Shown here: piece after piece, positions 7,358 through 16,015 of the stretch
Layout of the letters: every line of letters starts with the position of its first letter
How positions within the stretch are numbered: position 1 is the stretch's first letter
Source of the DNA: Catonella morbi ATCC 51271
GTDB lineage: Bacteria > Bacillota > Clostridia > Lachnospirales > Lachnospiraceae
Reading direction: 5' to 3'
DNA: 64,000 nt
NCBI RefSeq assembly: GCF_000160035.2
Contig: NZ_KI535367.1
Location: 665,606 to 729,605, forward strand
Translations under genes and position numbers: made by a program
The notes under the pieces: model-generated
Told to the model about the DNA's origin: nothing
What the model saw: only the letters and a program-made list of their open reading frames with translations
Database searches by the model: none

Positions 7358-8140
7358 CTAAAAAGATTTATCCATATTTTCAGTGATTTCCTTCCTTAAT
7401 TCCAAGAATTTAGGATCTACATAGTTTCTTGGAAAAGGTAAATCAATCTTATATTCTTTTTTGATTTTTGAAGGACAGTTGGTTAAGAGTATAATACGGT
7501 CTGCCAAATATACTGCTTCTTCAATATTGTTGGTAACAAAAACGACCGTTCTCTTCTCCTTCTGCCATATTCTTTGCAGCTCCTCCTCCATCATATAACG
7601 GGTTTGTGCATCCAGATGTCCAAAAGGCTCATCAAGTAAAAGAATATCAGGGTTGTTGCAATAAGCTCTTGCAATACCCACACGCTGCCTCATACCGCCG
7701 GATAGCTGTGAAGGATAGCTTTTTTCAAAGCCTTTCAGTCCTACAAGTTCAATATAGTGGTCAGCCAGCTCTTTACGTTTCTTTTTATCGAAGCCACGTA
7801 CACTGGGACCAAACTCTACATTTCCCATAACCGTAAGCCATGGAAATAATGCTGTTTTCTGATACACTACTCCCCTTTCAGGGCTTGGAGCTTTTACCTC
7901 TTTATTATTTGATATTACTTTTCCCGTAGTTGGAAGTTCAAGTCCTGCCAGTATATTAAGCAAGGTAGTTTTACCGCATTGCCCCGGACCGAATAATACC
8001 AAAAACTCATTTTTTTCTACCTGAAAACTAATATCCTTCAAAACTTCATTTTTGCCGCTTCCGTCAAAGCTGTCAAACTCCTTCGATACATTGTCACATA
8101 TTAAAGGAACATTGTTTAAATTCCCTGCTGCCTGTTCCAT
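7358..8140 (-). CDS. NitT/TauT-family ABC transporter ATPase (canonical signature)
   Basis: A 260-residue ATPase with Walker A GPGQCGKTT (about residues 52-60), signature LSGGMRQRVGIARAY and Walker B LLLDEPFGHLD. It differs from its neighbour by keeping the full LSGGM signature. The ATG at 8140 is preceded by AAAGGAG and lies inside the 3' end of the upstream permease gene (25-bp overlap), which points to translational coupling. It is expected to couple ATP hydrolysis to import through the two permeases at 8116..9713. Gene order lipoprotein, permease, permease, ATPase, ATPase is typical of such importers with duplicated subunits. Confidence 0.9.
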   Translation of the reverse strand: MEQAAGNLNNVPLICDNVSKEFDSFDGSGKNEVLKDISFQVEKNEFLVLFGPGQCGKTTLLNILAGLELPTTGKVISNNKEVKAPSPERGVVYQKTALFPWLTVMGNVEFGPSVRGFDKKKRKELADHYIELVGLKGFEKSYPSQLSGGMRQRVGIARAYCNNPDILLLDEPFGHLDAQTRYMMEEELQRIWQKEKRTVVFVTNNIEEAVYLADRIILLTNCPSKIKKEYKIDLPFPRNYVDPKFLELRKEITENMDKSF

Positions 8141-8916
8141 CTACACAATCTCCTTTCTAAAGCGGACATTAAAGTTGCAAGTATAAATCCAATTGCACCT
8201 ATAGCAACAATGCCTACCATAATCTGTATCGTATTACCGGTTGACATACCCATTACGATTAACCAGCCCACACCTTCATCAGAGCGAATCATTTCTGCCG
8301 CAACTACAGCAGACCAACCGGCAGTAATAGCAATCTGTAAGCCTGCAAATATATATGGAACTGCAGAAGGAAGTACAACTCTGGTAAATACCTGCCTTTC
8401 ATTTGCACCTAACATTCTGGCTGCTCCCATTAAGGTTTTATCAACGTTTTTTGTACCGTCGTATGTATTTACTGTTATAAATGTAAAACTTCCGAGGAAG
8501 ATAATAAACCACTTACTTTCATCTCCGATACCAAACCACAAAATAGACATCGGAATCCACGCTAAAGGCGGTATAGGTCTTACAAACTCAAACAAAGGCT
8601 TAAAAATAGCTTCAAATGTCCTTGAATATCCCATAAATACCCCAAGGAATACACCTGCTACTGTAGCTATCAAAAATGCAACCAATACACGATAAAGGCT
8701 TATTGCAATATGTACCTGCATGGTATACTTTCCGACAGGAACGACAAAGCTTGTAAGAAATGCCTGTATAATAACAGAGGCAGGCGGTAAGAACATTTTT
8801 GCACCGGTAAACCTTGCAACCAGTTCCCATACAACGAGAAAACCGATTACTGCTGTTAAGGCTGCAAAAATTGTCTGCATTTTTTCGTTATGCCCTTTTA
8901 CCAATTTCCCCATCAT
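8116..8916 (-). CDS. NitT/TauT-family ABC transporter permease (second)
   Basis: A 266-residue inner-membrane permease of the SsuC/TauC type with about six hydrophobic segments. The cytoplasmic coupling loop is recognisable as AARMLGANERQVFTRVVLP, matching the EAA motif that docks on the ATPase; RPIPPLAWIPMSILWFGIG is a family hallmark. The start at 8916 overlaps the stop of the first permease by four bases (ATGA), so the two permeases are coupled. It probably forms a heterodimeric channel with the product of 8913..9713, from which it differs clearly in sequence. Confidence 0.9.
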   Translation of the reverse strand: MMGKLVKGHNEKMQTIFAALTAVIGFLVVWELVARFTGAKMFLPPASVIIQAFLTSFVVPVGKYTMQVHIAISLYRVLVAFLIATVAGVFLGVFMGYSRTFEAIFKPLFEFVRPIPPLAWIPMSILWFGIGDESKWFIIFLGSFTFITVNTYDGTKNVDKTLMGAARMLGANERQVFTRVVLPSAVPYIFAGLQIAITAGWSAVVAAEMIRSDEGVGWLIVMGMSTGNTIQIMVGIVAIGAIGFILATLMSALERRLCRWNRQQGI

Positions 8917-9713
8917 TTACTACCCCTTCCTATGTATTTTTTCTGCAATTTTTCCAAACCATAGCTCATAATAAGACCAATTCCACCTATTGTAATCATT
9001 CCGACAATTATAATATCAGGACGGCCGAGCATTCTTCCTACATAAATCATATAGCCTACTCCCCTTGTAGCAGCTAACATTTCTGCAGCAACAAGCGCAA
9101 CCCATGAGGAGCCGAGTGCCAGTCTTAAACCCGTAAAAATCATAGGCAGAGCAGTAGGAATTGCCACCTTAAATAACATCTGTCTGTTTGTAGCACCAAA
9201 GGTTCTTGCAACCCAAAGGTGAACCTGATTTGTTTTCTTGATACCTGTGTAGGAATTAATGGTAGCACTGATAAATGCCGCAAAGAATATAATTCCTACC
9301 TTTGATAAATATCCTATTCCAAGCCACAATATCATAAGCGGAATCCAGGCTAATGCCGGTACAGGTCTGATAAGGTTAAATAAAGGCATCGCATACCTTT
9401 CAAATTTACGGCTCCAAGCCATAGCTATTCCTAAAGGCACACCTATAAAAACACCGACTCCGTATCCTCCGAGTGCTATCTTCAAACTGGAAAGAATATG
9501 CTCAATAAGGTTTGCTCCGTCCGGAGTAGTGCCGCCTGTCAGCTTGTAAATAAAGGTATTTAGTACCTTTAGAGGGCTAGGCAGCATAAACGGAGAAACA
9601 ATTTTAAATACATCTGTTACAAGCTGCCATATCGTAAGAACAATTACAACTGTACAGATTGAAATGAGTTTGTATTTTAAACCTTCGGATTTTTTCTTCA
9701 TTTTTGTACTCAT
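8913..9713 (-). CDS. NitT/TauT-family ABC transporter permease (first)
   Basis: A 266-residue permease with the family signature RPVPALAWIPLMILWLGIG and an EAA-like coupling loop (VARTFGATNRQMLFKVAIP). The first ATG at 9713 directly abuts AAAGGA, so translation may instead begin at the in-frame ATG at 9701 (MKKKSEGL); the difference is four residues. It lies 132 bp below the lipoprotein gene. Together with the second permease it should form the transmembrane pore of the importer. Confidence 0.9.
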   Translation of the reverse strand: MSTKMKKKSEGLKYKLISICTVVIVLTIWQLVTDVFKIVSPFMLPSPLKVLNTFIYKLTGGTTPDGANLIEHILSSLKIALGGYGVGVFIGVPLGIAMAWSRKFERYAMPLFNLIRPVPALAWIPLMILWLGIGYLSKVGIIFFAAFISATINSYTGIKKTNQVHLWVARTFGATNRQMLFKVAIPTALPMIFTGLRLALGSSWVALVAAEMLAATRGVGYMIYVGRMLGRPDIIIVGMITIGGIGLIMSYGLEKLQKKYIGRGSK

Positions 9714-9845
9714 TCCTTTCTAACATCTTTTTATATAAATCCTTCACATAAAATCTTGTGAAAAATTTTGGTTTAATATACTGCTTTTAAAGATTTAAGA
9801 ATCTCTCAAAAGTGGCAGAGATTCTTAAATCAGGTTTATAAGATT

Positions 9846-10916
9846 TTATTTTGCTCCAAGCTTTTCTACAAAAGTTTTAACAATATTTGTATTGAATTTA
9901 TCCATTAAGCTTGCATCAAGCTGTCCAAGTCCAATATAAAACTCTCCCAATTCTTTTGCAAAACTTCCAAGTTCTCTGTTCTTCCAATCTGAAGCTTCAA
10001 TAAATTTAACACGCCCTAAATCACCTCTGACACTCTCCTCTGAGGTTTCAGCACCGGCTTCTTTTAAGTAGTCCATCATAAGCTTTGTAGCCATATCCTG
10101 ATCAGCATTTAGTGCAGCACCGGCTTCTGCTAGAAGATTTATGTATTTCTGAATAATTTCACTCTTTGTTTCAAGAGATTTTTTATTACCGGTAACCATA
10201 TCCACATATTTTGTTCCCATATCCGCAAGATTACCTACCTGCACCATACCATCATTTTTAGCATCAAAGAAAGTAGGAATATTTAACGCAACAGCGTCAG
10301 CCTGATCCGCTTTAAGAGCCTGATAAGCCTGTGCGGTTTCCATATTGACTATATTTACATCCTCTGCTTTAACTCCTATCTTTTCTAACCATTTTAAGGT
10401 GGTAAAATGCTGTGCTGTTCCGATTGGAAGCAGGATTTTTGCCCCCTTTACCGTATCAGGATCACCGTAAACATTAGGATAGGAAGGATTATAACCTTTT
10501 ACTGTAGCAATCTTACTGTCAGGCTTTACAAATACTCCTAAACCGTCCTGAGACTCAAGCACTTCGCCAATAATAGCCATATCATAGTTTGCTACACCTG
10601 TTACTGCTGCCGCACCCATAGCACCTACATCCCATAAGTCTGCTGCAAGAGCTTCGTTCATAGGAGCACCTGTGGCATACATGGTGGTTTCCATCTTAAA
10701 TCCGTTTTTCTCATCTAATTTGTTTACCTTAATATACTGAGCAGGTAAACTTGTCACAAAAGGCATCATGGCTACGCGTAAAACAGGTAAATCTGTTCCT
10801 GTGGTTTCCGCTCCCTTGGAAGCTGTAGAATTTTTTGCTGCTCCCCCTGCACCTGAACATCCAACCAAAGCTAATGTCAATGATAATGCTACAATACGTT
10901 TTAGAATCTTTTTCAT
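9846..10916 (-). CDS. ABC transporter substrate-binding lipoprotein (NitT/TauT type)
   Basis: A lipoprotein of about 356 residues. The signal peptide MKKILKRIVALSLTLALVGC ends in a lipobox with the lipidated Cys, followed by a Gly/Ala/Ser linker and a two-lobed periplasmic-binding fold of the SsuA/NMT1 type (LPVLRVAMMPFVTSLPAQYI, then GAKILLPIGTAQHFTTLKWL). The start is the ATG at 10916, eight bases after GAGGAGG; a frame extending to 10934 only reads through that site. It is the first gene of the importer operon and captures the solute at the membrane surface. Which solute is bound is unknown. Confidence 0.9.
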   Translation of the reverse strand: MKKILKRIVALSLTLALVGCSGAGGAAKNSTASKGAETTGTDLPVLRVAMMPFVTSLPAQYIKVNKLDEKNGFKMETTMYATGAPMNEALAADLWDVGAMGAAAVTGVANYDMAIIGEVLESQDGLGVFVKPDSKIATVKGYNPSYPNVYGDPDTVKGAKILLPIGTAQHFTTLKWLEKIGVKAEDVNIVNMETAQAYQALKADQADAVALNIPTFFDAKNDGMVQVGNLADMGTKYVDMVTGNKKSLETKSEIIQKYINLLAEAGAALNADQDMATKLMMDYLKEAGAETSEESVRGDLGRVKFIEASDWKNRELGSFAKELGEFYIGLGQLDASLMDKFNTNIVKTFVEKLGAK

Positions 10917-11129
10917 AAATACACTCCTCCTCAAGTTTTTATGTTTACTTATGTTATTATTATAATAAAATTTCTAAAAACTTTGTTTACGATTATTTTA
11001 CTTTTCTTTCAAATTATTTTGTTTCTGAAATTTAATTTAGATTTTTCTATAAATATTTTGACATTTCTTTCACTTATTTGTCGGGAGTTCAACAGTTAAT
11101 GCCTTGTAATATATAGCTCAAAATCATCA

Positions 11130-11155
11130 AGTCCATTGAAAAATGGGCTTTTTTT
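11130..11155 (+). terminator. Intrinsic terminator inside the left end of the IS
   Basis: AGTCCATT and AATGGGCT form an 8-bp stem (one G-U) closed by a GAAA tetraloop and followed by seven T residues. It stops plus-strand readthrough into the transposase. Confidence 0.8.
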
Positions 11156-11235
11156 AATATATTTCTTTGTCAAATTAAAATAATATATTTGTTGTAACTG
11201 TTGTATTTTATTAAAAAGTGTGATATAATATTTCT

Positions 11236-13090
11236 ATGAAATTAGGATATAACACAAAAGCCATTGATCCAACTTACTATGTTCAGATGGGAATCAGAAA
11301 TGGCAATAAAACCACAACTAAAAATATTGAGAAAATTGGTAAACATTCGGAACTTCTAAACATCACGGATAACCCTTTGGCATATGCAAAAGACTATGTC
11401 GCCCGGTATAACGAGAAAGTGAATAATACTAAGCAGGCGAAGCTGGAGATTCGTCTTGATTTCACTGAAAGGGTAAAGCATCGTAATGTACAGACATCCG
11501 AAAGCACACTACAAAAACATAGGCTATCTTTACCTTCAACATTTATACAGCCTTCTTGAGGTTGATAAGTTTTTTGACCAAATAACTGAAAATAGAAAAA
11601 TCTCATTTAATCCCGATTTGGTCAACAGATTTCTGACTTACTCAAGGATACTTGACCCGGACTCAAAACTTGGAAGCTTTGAAAAGCTTGGCAAATTTTA
11701 TGAGGAACCCGATTTTGGTTATCAGCACATCCTGAGGACTATGGATTTGCTCTATGATAACTTCGATGAGTACATTTCTCATCTTTTTAGGGAAAGTGGC
11801 AAAATACATAAACGAAATACCACCGTTTGTTATTACGACTGCACCAATTACTACTGTGAAGCTGAAACTCAGGATTTGGAATATGTTGACGAAGTCACCG
11901 GTGAGGTTATGAAAGGTTTGAGACAATTCGGTTTTGCTAAAGACCATAAACCGAACCCTCTTGTAGAGATGGGGCTTTTTATGGATACTGACGGAATTCC
12001 TGTTTCAATGTGCTTAGCTCCGGGAAATACAAATGAGCAGACAACTGCCATTCCCCTTGAAAAAGAGCTTATCAAAATGTTTAATGGTAAGAATAAAAAA
12101 TTCATTTACTGCGCTGATGCCGGACTCGGTTCATACCACATAAGGAACTTTAACAGCATGGGCGGCAGAGCTTTCGTTGTGACACAGTCAGTTAAGAAAC
12201 TTTCCGATACCCTTAAACAAGCAGTATTTAATGACTATGGCTATAGACGCCTTTCTGATGATAAGCCCCTTACAATTTCGGCAATGAAGCGGTTTGACAA
12301 GAAGGACGCCAATAACATAAGCCTCTACAACGATAAGATTTATAAGGTTATCGAAGCAAGCACCCTCTTAGATGTAGGGCTTTATGAGGAAAAAATATTA
12401 CAAAACGGTAAAATAAAAAAGATAAAATCCAAGGCATGCCTGAAGCAGCATGTAATTATAACGTTTTCAAGAAAAAGTATGGAATATCAGAGATTTATCA
12501 GAAACCGTCAGATCGAAAGAGCAAAGTCAATCCTTGATAAAATGGATCCTGATGAATACAAGAAAGGGCCAAATGACGTAATGCGCTTTATAAAGAAAGT
12601 TGGTAAAGATAAAATCACATACGAAATTGACAATGACAGAATCCGTGAAGAGGAAAAGTATGACGGTTTCTACGCCATAGCAACAAATTTAGATGACGAT
12701 GTCAAAGATATCATCGCAATAAACGAACAGAGATATCAGATTGAAGACTGCTTTAGGATACTTAAAACAGACTTTTCATCAAGACCGTACTTCCACAGGA
12801 ACAGAGGAAGAATAATTGCTCACTTCATGATTTGTTACACAGCCCTACTGATTTACAGGTTACTGGAAGTCAAACTGAATTCATTCAGTAAAGAAATCCA
12901 CCTCACAACACGGAACATAGTTGAAACAATGCAGAATATGCAGATTGCAAATATATCCGACATGGCATATGTGTCACAATATACCGGTTCCAAAGCACTG
13001 ACAGCACTGGAAGGAGTTTTCGCCCTTGGTCTTGACCGTAAAAATTTTCTACCGAAAGACCTTAATAAAAAATGTCGTAAAAAATTTTAA
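11236..13090 (+). pseudogene. IS1634-family transposase, frameshifted
   Basis: The N-terminal part (11236 to about 11515) and the remainder (about 11510..13090) are in different frames; together they give about 617 residues, the usual size of IS1634-type DDE transposases. The switch falls at a run of five A residues near 11512; four A residues would give one continuous reading ...LQNIGYLYLQ. Conserved core segments are present in the second part: YYDCTNYY, GLFMDTDGIPVSM, FIYCADAGLGS (catalytic Asp region), RYQIEDCFRILK with the catalytic Glu, and the C-terminal SRPYFHR region. The shift needed is +1 (or -2), which is not the usual programmed -1 type, so I read it as an inactivating insertion or a sequencing error in a homopolymer. 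Confidence 0.8.
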
Positions 13091-13125
13091 GATAAGCTTT
13101 GGATACAACATTTTTACAGCACTTA

Positions 13126-13168
13126 AAAAGGCGTAATATCCTTTAATTTTCAAGGGTTTACGCCTTTT
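13126..13168 (+). terminator. Terminator at the right end of the IS
   Basis: AAAAGGCGTAA (13126..13136) pairs with TTTACGCCTTTT (13157..13168) to give a symmetrical hairpin that would work on either strand. It follows the transposase stop by about 35 bp. Confidence 0.75.
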
Positions 13169-13257
13169 AATATTTTTTAACTGTCGAAAACGGGAATATG
13201 TATATGAAATAAAAATGATATAAGAATATTTTATAACAAAGTATTGGTTTAATGTAT

Positions 13258-13286
13258 TTGTAATACCAAGCAACATGGTATACAAT
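13258..13286 (+). promoter_or_regulatory. Promoter of metQ
   Basis: TTGTAA (13258..13263) and TACAAT (13281..13286) are spaced by exactly 17 bp, about 50 bp before the metQ start. No SAM riboswitch or T-box is present between this promoter and the gene. Confidence 0.55.
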
Positions 13287-13338
13287 ATGGCACATAGAAA
13301 GAGAGCAAAGCAGATTAAAAGAAAAGAGGAGAAAATAT

Positions 13339-14172
13339 ATGAAAAAGAATGGAATTAAAAAATTAGGAGCTTTAGTGCTTTCAGGAATCTTAGCTGTATC
13401 ACTTGCGGGCTGTGGGGCTACAGGAGGAGCTAAGAGCGATGATAAGGAAATATCAATCGGAGTAACCCCTGTTCCTCACCAGGAGATAGTTAAGGCGGCG
13501 GTAGTGCCTGCTCTTGAAAAAGAAGGATACAAGGTTAAGGTGGTAGAATTTAATGACTATGTACAGCCAAATACAGCAGTTCAGGAAGGCGAGTTGGATG
13601 CCAATTATTACCAGACTACAAGATATATGGAAAATGAAAATAAGGAAAGAAAACTTGACCTTGTAGCAGTTGCAGAAATTCATCTTGAGCCAATGGGACT
13701 TTACTCAAAGACTCTTAAAGATGTTAAAGAACTTAAAGACGGAGCGACCATTGCCATTCCTAATGATGGTTCAAACGAGTCAAGAGCGCTTGCTCTTCTT
13801 GCGGATAATGGACTTATCAAACTTAAAGAAACAGAGGAGCTTTATAACCTCACAAGCATTGAGGAGAATCCGCACAACTTTAAGTTCTCTGAAATAGAGG
13901 CAGCCAGCCTTCCTGTAACTTTAAGTGATGTGGATGCAGCGGTTATAAACGGAAACTATGCTCTCGGGGCGGGATTTAACCCTAAGAAAGATTCACTCAT
14001 ACTTGAAAGTACAGATTCAGCTTCAATCAAACAGTATTTTAATGACCTTGTAGTTAAGAAGGGAAACGAGAATTCTGAGAAAATTCAGGCTCTTAAAAAG
14101 GCCTTTGTTTCTGATGAAGTTAAGAAATTCATAGAGGAGAAATATGAAGGCTCGGTAATACCTGCATTTTAA
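13339..14172 (+). CDS. metQ: Methionine ABC transporter substrate-binding lipoprotein MetQ
   Basis: A 277-residue NlpA/MetQ-family lipoprotein. The signal peptide ends in the lipobox LAGC near residue 26. The fold is recognisable from EISIGVTPVPHQEIVKAAV, LDANYYQTTRYME, GATIAIPNDGSNESRAL and DVDAAVINGNYAL. It binds methionine or a related amino acid outside the membrane and passes it to MetI and MetN, encoded next. GAGGAG precedes the ATG. In many Firmicutes this operon has a SAM riboswitch; here the IS1634-like element ends about 145 bp upstream and the remaining leader is too short for one. Confidence 0.93.
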   Translation: MKKNGIKKLGALVLSGILAVSLAGCGATGGAKSDDKEISIGVTPVPHQEIVKAAVVPALEKEGYKVKVVEFNDYVQPNTAVQEGELDANYYQTTRYMENENKERKLDLVAVAEIHLEPMGLYSKTLKDVKELKDGATIAIPNDGSNESRALALLADNGLIKLKETEELYNLTSIEENPHNFKFSEIEAASLPVTLSDVDAAVINGNYALGAGFNPKKDSLILESTDSASIKQYFNDLVVKKGNENSEKIQALKKAFVSDEVKKFIEEKYEGSVIPAF

Positions 14173-14242
14173 CAATAAAACACTTGCTTTCTTGTCTTAT
14201 AATTGTAAAATGATATGGGTATCAAAATATAATTATATTTAC

Positions 14243-14273
14243 AGGTTATGTCTCCGGATGAGAGGCATAACCT
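14243..14273 (+). promoter_or_regulatory. 12-bp hairpin between metQ and metN
   Basis: AGGTTATGTCTC pairs fully (one G-U) with GAGGCATAACCT around a 7-nt loop. No T-run follows, so it is not a classical terminator. It may protect the metQ message or partly attenuate transcription into metN, giving more binding protein than transporter. Confidence 0.55.
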
Positions 14274-14311
14274 ATCTTTGCTGTATAATGATAATTAGAA
14301 ACGGAGATAAC

Positions 14312-15277
14312 ATGATTACGGTAAGTCATCTTGAAAAAAATTACGGAAATATAAAGGTTCTAAGCGATGTAAGTCTTCAGATTGAGGATGGAAGCGTATA
14401 TGGAATAATAGGGCATAGTGGTGCGGGCAAGTCAACCCTGCTTCGCTGCCTGAACGGACTTGAAGGATTTAGTGCGGGAAGTGTGGAACTTTTGGGCAGA
14501 AAGGTGGAAACACTAAATGCCGCTGAAATCAACAACCTTAGGAAAGAAGTAGGTATGATATTTCAAAATTTCAACCTGCTTTCACGTAAAAATGTGTATC
14601 AGAATGTAGCCCTTCCGCTTGTCTTTGAAGGGAAAAAAGAAAAATCTCCCGAAGTCCGGGAAAGAGTAACCAAGATGCTTGAGTTAGTCGGACTGTCGGA
14701 TAAAATAAATCAAAGGCCTTCAGAACTTTCAGGTGGTCAGAAGCAGAGAGTGGCTATAGCCAGAGCGCTTATATTAAATCCAAAAGTTTTGCTCTGTGAT
14801 GAGGCGACTTCGGCACTTGATCCTATGACAACAAGGGAAATACTTGACCTTCTTAAGAAGATAAATAAGGAGATGGGTATAACAATGATAGTTGTAACCC
14901 ATCAGATGGATGTGGTAAAACAAATCTGCGAAAGGGTTGCCTTTCTTAAAGACGGGAAAATGGTGGCAGAAGGTAAACCGGAGGATATTTTTATAAAGCC
15001 TGATAAAAATGTCAAAAATTTTCTTGGAGAAAATTTGGATATGCTGCCTGATGGCGGTATAAATATGCATATTTTCTTTGACAATGAAACAGCAGATAAG
15101 CCGGTAATTGCTATGATGGCAAAGGAACTTGGAGTAGAAGCCTCTATTATCTGGGCAAGACTTGATGATTTTAGAGGAACGGTACTTGGCAGCCTTACTG
15201 TTCAGATTAAGGAAGAGGAGAAAGACAAGGTCTTTGCTTTCCTTAAAGAGCAGGGTGTGAAATGGGAGGTGATCTAA
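14312..15277 (+). CDS. metN: Methionine ABC transporter ATP-binding protein MetN
   Basis: A 321-residue ATPase: MITVSHLEKNYG at the start, Walker A GHSGAGKST, signature LSGGQKQRVAIARAL, Walker B LLCDEATSALDP, His switch VVTHQ, and the C-terminal NIL domain (about residues 245-321) that senses methionine and inhibits transport. The start is the ATG at 14312 after GGAG; a longer open frame begins at 14192 but runs through the hairpin region and has no site. The stop overlaps the metI start (TAATG). Confidence 0.94.
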   Translation: MITVSHLEKNYGNIKVLSDVSLQIEDGSVYGIIGHSGAGKSTLLRCLNGLEGFSAGSVELLGRKVETLNAAEINNLRKEVGMIFQNFNLLSRKNVYQNVALPLVFEGKKEKSPEVRERVTKMLELVGLSDKINQRPSELSGGQKQRVAIARALILNPKVLLCDEATSALDPMTTREILDLLKKINKEMGITMIVVTHQMDVVKQICERVAFLKDGKMVAEGKPEDIFIKPDKNVKNFLGENLDMLPDGGINMHIFFDNETADKPVIAMMAKELGVEASIIWARLDDFRGTVLGSLTVQIKEEEKDKVFAFLKEQGVKWEVI

Positions 15278-15912
15278 TGAGTGAAGTAGTGTTAAATGCC
15301 TGCGTAGAAACTTTGTATATGAGTCTTTTTTCTACATTTTTTGCTGTAATTTTAGGCTTTATTCCTGCCATAGTACTCACTCTTACATCAAGTGACGGAC
15401 TGAGTCCCAATAAGGCAGTTTATAGCATTTTGGATTTTATTGTAAATATATTCAGGAGTTTTCCTTTCATCATACTTATGGTTATTCTGATACCGGTGAC
15501 AAGATTTATAGCAGGTAAGGCGATAGGTACAACAGCAGCCATAGTTCCGCTTACAATAGGAACTGTTCCTTTTGTTGCAAGAGTAATAGAAACAGCTATG
15601 CGCAGTGTGGACAAGGGGGTTATAGAGGCTGCAAGAAGTATGGGAGCAACCAATATGCAGATAATAAGAAAGGTAGTCATAAAAGAGGCTGTCCCGGGAA
15701 TAATTTCAGGTATAATTTTAACTCTTATTTCTGTTATAGGCTATTCTGCTATGGGTGGAGCCCTTGGTGCGGGAGGTTTAGGCGATGTTGCTATCCGCTA
15801 CGGCTATCAGTCCAGAAATACAACTTACTTGGTGGTTACAAGCTTAATTCTCATTGTATTTGTTCAAGCAGTCCAGTTTGCCGGTAATAAGATATATAAC
15901 AAACTTTCATAA
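15277..15912 (+). CDS. metI: Methionine ABC transporter permease MetI
   Basis: A 211-residue permease with five hydrophobic segments and the coupling-loop motif EAARSMGATNMQIIRKVVI. The ATG at 15277 overlaps the metN stop and is preceded by GGGAGGTGATCTA, located inside metN, so the two are translationally coupled. It forms the membrane channel of the MetQNI importer. It ends the operon; the next gene has its own promoter. Confidence 0.93.
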   Translation: MSEVVLNACVETLYMSLFSTFFAVILGFIPAIVLTLTSSDGLSPNKAVYSILDFIVNIFRSFPFIILMVILIPVTRFIAGKAIGTTAAIVPLTIGTVPFVARVIETAMRSVDKGVIEAARSMGATNMQIIRKVVIKEAVPGIISGIILTLISVIGYSAMGGALGAGGLGDVAIRYGYQSRNTTYLVVTSLILIVFVQAVQFAGNKIYNKLS

Positions 15913-15921
15913 TATCAGCTT

Positions 15922-15950
15922 TTGTTTGGCATAATAAAAAGGTGTACAAT
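15922..15950 (+). promoter_or_regulatory. Promoter of the DAHP synthase gene
   Basis: TTGTTT (15922..15927) and TACAAT (15945..15950) are 17 bp apart, about 65 bp before the start of the DAHP synthase gene. Confidence 0.5.
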
Positions 15951-16015
15951 TCCTTTTAGTTATAGTAAAATAATGTTTAATTCGAACAGATTTACAACAA
16001 AGGCAGGAAAAAGAT

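Larger units (their letters stand above)
11081..13195 (+). mobile_element. IS1634-like insertion sequence (IS4 superfamily), ~2.1 kb
   Basis: The element carries a single long transposase reading frame broken by one frameshift. Its ends show matching terminal sequences: TTCAACAGTTAA near 11088..11099 and TTAACTGTCGAA near 13177..13188, inverted with one mismatch. Just inside each end is a hairpin terminator (11130..11155 and 13126..13168) that would insulate the transposase from neighbouring transcription. It sits between the ABC importer promoter region and metQ. I could not define a target-site duplication. Confidence 0.8.

Noticed and set aside
11480-11530. Programmed frameshift in the IS1634-like transposase
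   Set aside because: The needed shift is +1 or -2 at a short A-run, not the usual -1 slippage, and this family normally has one uninterrupted frame.
13195-13338. SAM riboswitch or T-box leader for metQ
   Set aside because: The region is only about 145 bp and shows none of the conserved core sequences of either element.
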